In this document: positions 56,386 to 64,000 of the stretch, piece by piece
How positions within the stretch are numbered: position 1 is the first letter of the stretch
Layout: each line of letters opens with the position of its first letter
Made by a program: the position numbers and the translations under genes
The notes under the pieces: generated by a model
What the model saw: only the letters and a program-made list of their open reading frames with translations
Databases searched by the model: none
Told to the model about the DNA's origin: nothing
From: Verticillium longisporum
Lineage: Eukaryota > Ascomycota > Sordariomycetes > Glomerellales > Plectosphaerellaceae
Direction of reading: 5' to 3'
NCBI GenBank assembly: GCA_019188255.1
Contig: JAETXT010000008.1
Location: 4,154,001 to 4,218,000, forward strand
DNA length: 64,000 nt

Positions 56386-58589
56386 GCTTTTGCCACGAGG
56401 CCTCTTATGGCACTGTATCGGTGAAAGGAAAGGCCGTGCTGCCATGGTAGTCGTGGCCTTCTCGAAAGTGAAGGCCTCCTGATAGCATGGCGGCCAGACA
56501 GCCAAATCGGCAAGCTTTGGTTTTGTGGGAAACGGAATGAAGCTGGTTATTGAAATTCCGCAGAAAGCTGTGGATAGCCTGAATTGGTCCATCAGCCAGA
56601 ACAATCAGCCTAAACATGATTCCCGGACTTGGCAACAAAGACATACAGATGAACGATGATGGGTCACCGAAAGAATTAGTATGTTGTGTGAGGAACCACG
56701 TATTTAGATTTGTAAATAGCGTCTGCTTACATTCTTAATTGCCAAAGCTTTGCCAAATATAGTCGCACAAGGTCACCTGTGGTACCATGTAGCTAGGCGT
56801 CACTCCATGAGCTCAGCCATGATACTTGAGAAGTACATGTAACTACCAGGAATGTGGACCGGGTTTGCTTGAGCTGATACAAAATACTGCGCTCGTGCTT
56901 CTCAATCGTACGAACGATACTTTGGTCGAGTAGTATATGCCACACTGAGTTTGGGAAAAATATAATTTGCGATGTTAACGAGTGACTGCAAACGCCGCGT
57001 GTATGGTGGTGCTTCCAATCGGTGGGGTTACCGGAGTCAAACGTCGTCCGTGGTATTGAATGGTGCGCGCCATGTGGCTTCTCTAGCATAGGTAGTGAGC
57101 AAAACACAGGGTTTGAACCAACCCACCCAGCGATGGCGTACAAACGGCGAACGTAGGGCTGTGTCGCTATGCTCGAATTTTTTGCACGCCGGCCCGGAGA
57201 GCCATGACGCGCACAGATTAGACCATCGAAGGATTGCATGCATGGCGTTATAATCCGACAAACCAGTCTCACACTTGGGGCTCCTTGCTCCATGTACATG
57301 TATGTGTTCAAGACAGTGGGCTACCTTACCAGAGTCAGCATTGCAGCCGCCCGTCCCACGTTGGCACGTAAAACAATTTCCAACAAGATTCCGGATAGTT
57401 TCACTTCGCATTAGTAACAGAGCATCGCGACAAAAACTCGGCTGATCAATGTAATATTGGCTGGCTGTCTACGATGCACCCCTCGCACACGTAGCTTGAA
57501 TACAAGTCTCAGCGTTCAATCATAGGTCACACTCGCCAAAGACCTACTGAGTATACAGTTGCTGATCAACCACTTTCATGGACTTGAAGAGGCGGAAAGC
57601 AAGTCATGGCGGCCGCTGCTCATGTGGAGGAGTTGTGCCTTGACATGATGAAGGTGGGGACCTATGGCAACTCCCGCAGCTACTGGCGGGTTCGCATATG
57701 GGGCTTGTGTGAAAGACCCAGCAAGAGAGCATCTTCAACTGGAGAGCAGGTGCATGAGTACTTCAGTGAACCGAGTCTCCACCCCAACCCGTGAAGCTAA
57801 GACCCGTGCACGAGCCGCCCACGAAAGTTTAGGGCACGTCTTCGTTTCATGTGCACCCTTCGCACTGTCGCCTAGCTGGCACTTTTTGCAGCAATCTGCC
57901 ATCACACGTCACAGTGTTACTCGAACGGTCACCCTGAATGCTGCACCACGTCAGCCCCCACCATGGTGTGACCCTCCAAGAGCCCAGGCAGGGCCACCCC
58001 TCCCGCCTACCTCCAGGTGGTCGTGGTGGCAGGATCCCAACCCTGTCGGACGAGACGGCGGGAGGGCGAAAAACCAGAGCTGATCAGCCAACCGCCGCCC
58101 CCTCCACTCCACATCCTACCCGCCTAAGGTAGGTAGGTACCTAAGGTAGGCTCCCTTTCCAGCACAGATGGCCACTGCTCGGGGCTCACTCCATGTCACA
58201 CACACAAGGAGAAGAGGCCCAGCTCTACCGACCTCCCGCAACCTCCATTGAATTCCACCCACTTCCCTCCCCCAACTCTATTCTATCCTGCCCAGCACGA
58301 CATCCATCCGGAGTTGAGGACAGCAACGCATTTCATCAACGGAAGCCTAGGAAGCCCGGCCATTCATCAATAATACGACGGACGCCCATCCAAAGCCACG
58401 ACAGGTGCATCCGCACGCAGCCCCTCCCTATTCAAACCACGACCCTCTGGGTCCATTTACGTACGACTTTCCCCAGACTCGCTCACCACCCTCCTGACCA
58501 AACGCAACCGCACAACCTCTATGTCTCGACGCGAGAACCTCCCATCCCACCAGGCCTAAATGTGACTCGACAATCCATCGAATCGCACC
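56386..58589. other. Intergenic: deuterolysin 3' flank, IRE1 upstream region
   Basis: About 2.2 kb without a clear gene. Around 58127-58150 there is a TAGGTAGGTACCTAAGGTAGG-like palindromic motif. An open frame starts at ATG 58193 and runs past the IRE1 start in another phase; it could act as an upstream frame if transcription starts early, but it has no recognisable product. Confidence 0.5.
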
Positions 58590-61500
58590 ATGCTCCGACG
58601 ACCACCAGGCGAAGGGCGGTCCGGAGCCCAACAGCGAAAATCTCTACTCGCCCTTGCCGTCCTCTTCCTGACATGTCTGCCGCTTGTCGAAGGCCAACAG
58701 CAACAGCAGCAACAGGCCGGTGCGCAGTCACTGCATCACGTACGGCATGCCGATCAGCAGCACAATGCCCGCAGCGCTCACGGGCACGAAGGCTTTGATG
58801 CCCTGGCCGGCGATGTCTGGGCCGAGACTGACAATGACGTCGCTGCTGCCGACGCCCTGACCTCGAAACAACGCGAGGACACGGTCATGGATGATAACAA
58901 CAACAACAACAACAAGAAGAAGAAGAGAAACATAATTATCAACACCAAGAAAAACAAGAACGATGCGCGCGCCGTCGCAACTTTGGCTCCGGCTCAGTCC
59001 GTGCGAGCACCTCCCCCGGATATCGACCCAGCGCCCACCTCAATGGCGGGTCTGGCATCTCATCGCCGCAACGAGCGCGGAGTCTGGAGGAATGGGAAGT
59101 GGAAGACTTCATACTATTGGCGACCGTCGATGGGGACCTTTATGCCAGTGACCGCCGCTCCGGCGCGCAGCGGTGGCACCTTGAGGTCGAGCAACCCATG
59201 GTCCAGACAGAACACTTCCGACTTAACGCGTCAGACCTCGACGAAGACCATCAAGACGTCGACCATTATATATGGGCTGTCGAGCCCACACGCGACGGCA
59301 GTCTCTACATCTGGATGACTGGCGCCAGCGAGCCTGCGCTCGTGCCTACCGGGCTCACCATGAAGCGCCTTGTTGAGGACCTATCCCCCCTCGCCAACGA
59401 CGACCCACCCGTTATCTATACTGGCGCCAAGAAGACGACCATGATCACCATCGACGCTGCGACTGGCAGGGTTCTCAAGTGGTTCGGGCCCAGCGCATCG
59501 CTCGTTAATGAAGAGAGCTCCCTGCGGCCCGATGCCCCCTCTGACCTTGATTCGGAAGAGTGCAGTGTCATGGGGACCATCACACTCGGCCGTACGGAGT
59601 ACGAAGTGGCCATCACGCGCAAAGACGGACGCGCCATCGCCAAGCTCAATTACTCTGAATGGACGCCTAACAATTTTGATAAGGACCTCGTCGACTCATA
59701 CAGCCGGACGCTTGACAACCGCTATCACAGCAGCCGCCATGATGGCCGTGTCTACGCCTTTGATCCCGAGGACCAGCCACTCTTTAGCCACCAATTCGCA
59801 GCACCTGTTGCTCGTGTCTTCGACGTGTGTCGCCCCTGGGGTGCCACACCTGACAAGAACCCAGACTTGTTGGTCCTCCCCCAACCCATCCCTGCACCCA
59901 AGGATGAGGTCACCGCTCGTATGCGGGGCAGCCATGTCTTCCTGAACCAGACCGATGCTGGCAGCTGGTATGCGCTCTCTGGCTACTCCTATCCCTTGAT
60001 CATCGACTCGCCACCAGCATTGACATCGCGGTCTGACTGGGGCTCGTTCAACCGGCCTTGGAGTCGTCTTACTCAAAGCCAAAAGGCCGACGCTATGGTT
60101 GGGAGGCACAACTTCAAGCAGGCCAACCACGACCGCGGCCAGGTGCAGCCGCCGACCCTACCAGGCAGCCCCATCTCGCATCCTGCCATGGACTCTCCGG
60201 ATGATGCCACCTTGCCCTCCGTGGTGCCTGACGAGATCCTTGACCCTCTTGATCCGCACAACATCGTAGAAAAGGTCAAATCTATCCCTCAGCAGGCCGC
60301 CAATAGCGTTCGCGATCTGCTGAGCAATCCTGTTCTTATCATCGTTCTTGTTGGCGCCTTCTTCTTCTACCACAAGGATCTGATACGGTGGTACAAGAAC
60401 AAGTCAAACAAGTGGCTGCTCCAGCACGACCACCGTTCTGAAGCTGGCGATCCGACGCCTGAGCCAACGCCAAACCATTCCATCGATGACAGGATCCAGC
60501 CTCTGTCGAAGTCGGATGGTGTCATTGGCAAGTCGGACGACAAGGTTGCTCCATTGGAGTCTGCCCAAACCCAGACAAGTGAGGTATCACCTGTCCCGGC
60601 AGATGATATCGTTTCCACGACAGACAACGACGGTCCGGCCCCATCTGCTACAGAGAGCCGCGACAAGGGAGAATATGACAGGGAGTCTTCAGCCACTCAA
60701 GCTTCCGATTCGCCTGAGTCGAATGAAACTTTCAGCAAGGCTGAGCTCGAACCGGGCACACCTGCCGAGAAGAAGAAGGCCAAGGCACATCGTGGCAGGA
60801 GGGGCGGTGTGAAGCATCGCAAAGGTGCCGCGAAGAAGCGCGAAATGTCTCAGTCCCGTGACGATGATCCGCCTGCCACTACCGTGGAGGATGCCGTCAA
60901 AAACGCCCAGAAGCTGGGAGGATCACCAAAGCTAGAGCCCGATGTCGTCACTGTTGCCAACGACATGCAATCTGTCACCGGCCCCGTTATCAAGCTGGGC
61001 AACATCGAGGTGGACACGGATAACCAGCTTGGCACGGGCAGCAATGGAACACTTGTCTTCGCTGGCAAGTTCGATGGTCGCGAGGTCGCTGTTAAGCGCA
61101 TGCTCATTCAGTTTTACGACATTGCGTCGCAAGAAACACGTCTCCTCCGCGAGAGCGATGACCATCCGAATGGTAAGTACAATGGACGTCATTATGTAGC
61201 CGACCGCTGACAGTTTCCAGTCATTCGATATTACGCACAAGAATTCCGTGATGGTTTCCTCTACATTGCCCTCGAGCGATGCGCGGCGTCCCTCGCTGAC
61301 GTTGTGGAGCGACCCGGGCGTTTCCCCAAGGTGGCTGCCGCTGGTAGGGCCGATCTGCCTGGCGTCCTCTATCAGATTACAAATGGCATCGACCACCTGC
61401 ATAACCTTCGCATTGTTCACCGGGATTTAAAGCCGCAGAACATCCTGGTCAATACGGGCAAGGATGGCCGCCCTCGCCTGCTCGTCTCCGACTTTGGCCT

Positions 61501-62353
61501 TTGTAAGAAGCTTGAGGGTGGCCAGTCGTCTTTCGGTGCCACTACCGGACGGGCCGCCGGCACCACAGGCTGGCGAGCTCCTGAGCTTCTCGTCGATGAT
61601 GACAAGGATCCCCTCACGGACGTCAGCATCAACAGCGGGTCTGGCACCGTTCTAGTCAACTCGGAGATGTTGCCAAACCGCCGCGCTACGCGGTCCATTG
61701 ACATTTTCAGTCTGGGCCTCGTCTTTTACTATGTTTTGACGAATGGATTACACCCCTTCGACTGCGGCGACAGGTATATGCGAGAGGTGAACATTCGCAA
61801 GGGCAACTACAACCTGGCGCCGCTGGACGCTCTCGGGGACTTTGCGTATGAGGCCAAGGACCTCATCGGTAGCATGCTCAACGGGGACCCGAAGTCGCGG
61901 CCATCAACGCGCGATGTCATGGCCCATCCCTTCTTCTGGTCGGCCAAGAAGAGACTGGCTTTCCTGTGTGATGTGTCCGACCACTTTGAGAAGGAACCGC
62001 GTGACCCGCCTAGCGCTCACCTCAGCGAATTGGAGTCTCACGCCCCAGACGTCACGCGGGGCGACTTTCTCCGCCACCTCCCGCGCGAGTTCGTCGATTC
62101 GTTGGGCAAGCAGCGCAAGTACACCGGCTCACGGCTTTTGGACCTCCTCCGGGCACTTCGTAACAAGAGAAACCATTACGAAGACATGCCCGACACTCTC
62201 AAACGTGCTGTCGGTCCGCTGCCTGAGGGATACCTGGCGTTCTGGACCGTCAAGTTTCCGGGGCTGCTTCTGGCGTGCTGGAACGTGGTGTGGGATGTGA
62301 GATGGGATTCGACGGATCGCTTTAGGGAGTACTATGAACCAGCGGGCCTCTGA
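58590..62353 (+). CDS. IRE1: Unfolded-protein sensor kinase/endoribonuclease IRE1, one frame break
   Basis: About 1,238 aa if one base is added. ATG 58590 has a good context (CACCATGC). Signal sequence at about 19-35 (LLALAVLFLTCLPLVEG); a poly-Gln run, an Asn/Lys run (AAC and AAG repeats) and low-complexity DNA follow. The lumenal beta-domain starts at RSLEEWEVEDFILLATVDGD. Membrane segment at about 573-595 (NPVLIIVLVGAFFFYH). Kinase: VAVKRMLIQFYDIASQET, HRDLKPQNILVNTG (HRD), LLVSDFGLCKKL (DFG) and GTTGWRAPELLVDDD. The RNase KEN domain ends it, with LLRALRNKRNHYEDMPD (catalytic Arg, Asn, His) and FWTVKFPGLLL. Intron 61173-61220 (48 nt, GTAAGT...CTGAC...TTCCAG). The frame slips around 59010-59045 between APPPDIDPAP and LNGGSGISSPQRARS; one extra C heals it. 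IRE1 splices HAC1-type mRNA under ER stress. Confidence 0.9.
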
Positions 62354-62537
62354 GGGCCGCTGCTGGACACAGTGTTTCAGGGATGACCACCATCACCTAT
62401 CATTGCTTATAGTCCTTGGTGTTTGTAGTTGGCCCGTAGACTCTGGTATATTTAGCTCGTGTAGAACGGTCCGACAACACGACAACTCCATTTTCACCAA
62501 ATGGACGCTGTATGCTCTACGCTTGACATGTCCTTAA

Positions 62538-64000
62538 CTAACCCCACTGCACTAGGACCTTCTTGCCCTTGTTCCCCTTCTTCTTCTTACCCCCGGCACT
62601 CTCGCCTCCCTCGTCCTCTCGCTCGGATGGGTTGGCGCTGGCATCGGCACTCCCTTCTGCGCCCGATCCCCAGCTGAAGCCTGTGTCCCGCGTAACTCCG
62701 AAGTCTCGACGGACACCACGTCCCGTACCATACCCAAAGATTGTTGTCTGGGGCTTCGCCGCCGCTGGCAGAGCGGGGAAGTTATCTGGGGTGTTGCCGA
62801 CTCGCGCTCTGGCTTTTGTATTGCCCTGAGCATGGTTGTTGGGGCCGATCCATGACGGACGCGACGCTGATGCCGACGAAGTAGAAGAAGAAGGAGTCGC
62901 AGCGGCAGCAGCCAGGGAAGGGAACGCATTGGAAGAGGGCGGGGCTCTTGACACCGGTGCCGCGGACCAGCTGGTGGCGGCGGTAGATGTGGAGGGGGTA
63001 GGCCCGCTGCTGATGCCGCCGGCGCTGGCCCTGCGCGTGCTGTTCTTGAGGCGGAGAACACGGTTCGAGTGCTTCTGGTTCTGGCTAGGAGCGGCCGAAG
63101 GCGTCACTGCCGAAGCCGTGGCGGCGGACGCCCAGCCGCTCGATGAGGTCGTTGCGCCCTGCATGCCGCCGAGACCAGGAAGGGACGGGTAATCCTCGTT
63201 GATGGCGCGCCAGTCCTGCCAGGCCTTCTGAACCCCCTGTGCTTTCGTCTGGTCCTCGAACAGGTCGGCCACCTCGCGGACCAGTGTGCCCAGGGCATTG
63301 GACGATGTGTCGACAAACAGTGAGAAGAAGGCGTCAATGAGTTGCGGCGCCGTCATCTTGTTCTGACGGTAGGAGGAGATATGTTGGCGAAAGGTGTTCA
63401 TCTTGGCCTGATCTTGGCCGAGAAGGTTCGAAGCACGCTCAATAACGGAACTGTGGCGAGCCATGCGGGCGCGGTCTGCCGGCGCGGCGGTCGCAGGGTC
63501 TATTGTCAGCTGACCCAAGGCGTCTGCGGCCTCGGACTGTCGTTGCGATGCGGAAGAGGCGGCGTTGGCAGGTCGGGCGGTGGCACCAGTTTGACGAGTA
63601 GCTGTCGCAGCCGGCGGCGCTGCTGACAGTTGTCCGCCAAACGTACGGTTGCTCACTGACTGTGCCGAGTGAATAGCAAGCTGCCTCTGGTAAGCTATCT
63701 CGTCGCGCCGCATCGGTTGCGCCGAACTCTGAGGTAACGGCTCAGCGTTGGGATCACGCCCTCGTCCACGACCTGCACGGCCTTCCCTCCTGTTGGCGCC
63801 ACCACCTCTCCGCTCCTCTTGGTATGCGGGCCGGAAGTCGAATCCAGCCATGTCGACGATCCTTGCGTCTCTCCTAACATCCTTGGACAAGGTGTTCCCA
63901 TGTTCACTCAATTGGTGGGCCTTGAGATCAAGCTCGGATTCGAAGACGACGAACTTGCGCTCCTGGCATTCGCGATCAAGGCACGGATAGTGATCCTTAG
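62538..64000 (-). CDS. HEL2: Hel2/ZNF598-type E3 ubiquitin ligase, C-terminal part (window edge)
   Basis: The last 487 codons of a minus-strand gene; it continues past the right edge, so the RING finger is not in view. The visible N-terminal end has a C2H2 finger (DHYPCLDRECQERKFVVF, then LKAHQLSEHG), followed by the conserved DVRRDARIVDMAGFDFRPAYQ. Next is an Arg/Gly-rich patch (GRAGRGRGRDPN), then the helical SSVIERASNLLGQDQAKMNTF, RQHISSYRQNKMTAPQLIDAFF and TLVREVADLFEDQTKAQGVQKA, and finally a Ser/Ala-rich, disordered tail ending in Lys-rich GGKKKKGNKGKKVLVQWG. That combination is typical of Hel2/ZNF598, which ubiquitinates 40S proteins on collided ribosomes and triggers ribosome-associated quality control. 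The converging IRE1 gene ends 184 bp away. No frame break was seen. Confidence 0.85.
   Translation of the reverse strand, partial: KDHYPCLDRECQERKFVVFESELDLKAHQLSEHGNTLSKDVRRDARIVDMAGFDFRPAYQEERRGGGANRREGRAGRGRGRDPNAEPLPQSSAQPMRRDEIAYQRQLAIHSAQSVSNRTFGGQLSAAPPAATATRQTGATARPANAASSASQRQSEAADALGQLTIDPATAAPADRARMARHSSVIERASNLLGQDQAKMNTFRQHISSYRQNKMTAPQLIDAFFSLFVDTSSNALGTLVREVADLFEDQTKAQGVQKAWQDWRAINEDYPSLPGLGGMQGATTSSSGWASAATASAVTPSAAPSQNQKHSNRVLRLKNSTRRASAGGISSGPTPSTSTAATSWSAAPVSRAPPSSNAFPSLAAAAATPSSSTSSASASRPSWIGPNNHAQGNTKARARVGNTPDNFPALPAAAKPQTTIFGYGTGRGVRRDFGVTRDTGFSWGSGAEGSADASANPSEREDEGGESAGGKKKKGNKGKKVLVQWG

Noticed and set aside
1..64000. CRISPR array, rRNA or bacterial-type operon
   Set aside because: Spliceosomal introns throughout show nuclear fungal DNA; no regularly spaced repeats or rRNA motifs seen.

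Overview
This is a stretch of nuclear DNA from a filamentous ascomycete. The genes carry short (about 48-84 nt) GT-AG introns with CTAAC/CTGAC-like branch sites. They include families typical of Pezizomycotina: a SesB-like NACHT NLR, Zn2Cys6 regulators, a deuterolysin, a GT90/CAP10 enzyme, IRE1 and Hel2. Codons are GC-rich, and there is one very AT-rich, RIP-like repeat island. Gene content and the scattered TAGGTACCTA-type motifs suggest Sordariomycetes, probably Hypocreales. That placement is inference; no species call is possible.

Layout. 1-10.4 kb: 5' part of a GGTase-I beta subunit gene (CDC43-like, cut by the window edge), a damaged SesB-NACHT NLR, ILM1, the NatB auxiliary subunit MDM20/NAA25, and COX23. 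11-17 kb: a coiled-coil orphan, a membrane protein with a lipase-like but Ser-less motif, and a GT31-like glycosyltransferase. 17-20 kb is gene-poor. 20-32 kb is an accessory block: a secreted Cys-rich protein built from two duplicated exon modules, a Zn2Cys6 regulator, an MFS monocarboxylate-type transporter with an in-frame stop, a second Zn2Cys6 regulator, a DODA-type extradiol dioxygenase and a membrane-anchored amidohydrolase. 33-41 kb is housekeeping: a TBC RabGAP, eIF3b and CCT2. 42-45 kb holds a GT90 glycosyltransferase. 45.4-48.1 kb is a 2.66-kb transposon with 24-bp terminal inverted repeats, a TAA duplication and an internal large palindrome, heavily mutated in RIP style. 49.9-64 kb: a delta-12-type desaturase with an altered third His box, a small membrane protein whose domain resembles a deuterolysin propeptide, a deuterolysin, IRE1, and a Hel2/ZNF598 ligase cut by the right edge.

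A recurrent oddity: six otherwise intact genes (GT31, amidohydrolase, TBC, eIF3b, GT90, IRE1) each need one or two single-base corrections, mostly in C/G runs, to read through. Because eIF3b is essential, sequencing or assembly error is the simplest explanation for most of them. The NLR (stop plus frameshift) and the MFS gene (stop) may be truly broken.

Functionally, IRE1 (ER stress), Hel2 (stalled ribosomes), eIF3b (initiation), CCT2 (folding) and NatB (N-terminal acetylation) all serve protein synthesis and quality control. COX23 and ILM1 are mitochondrial or ER-mitochondria factors. The 21-32 kb block could be a small catabolic unit for an aromatic or carboxylate substrate, which is inference only.
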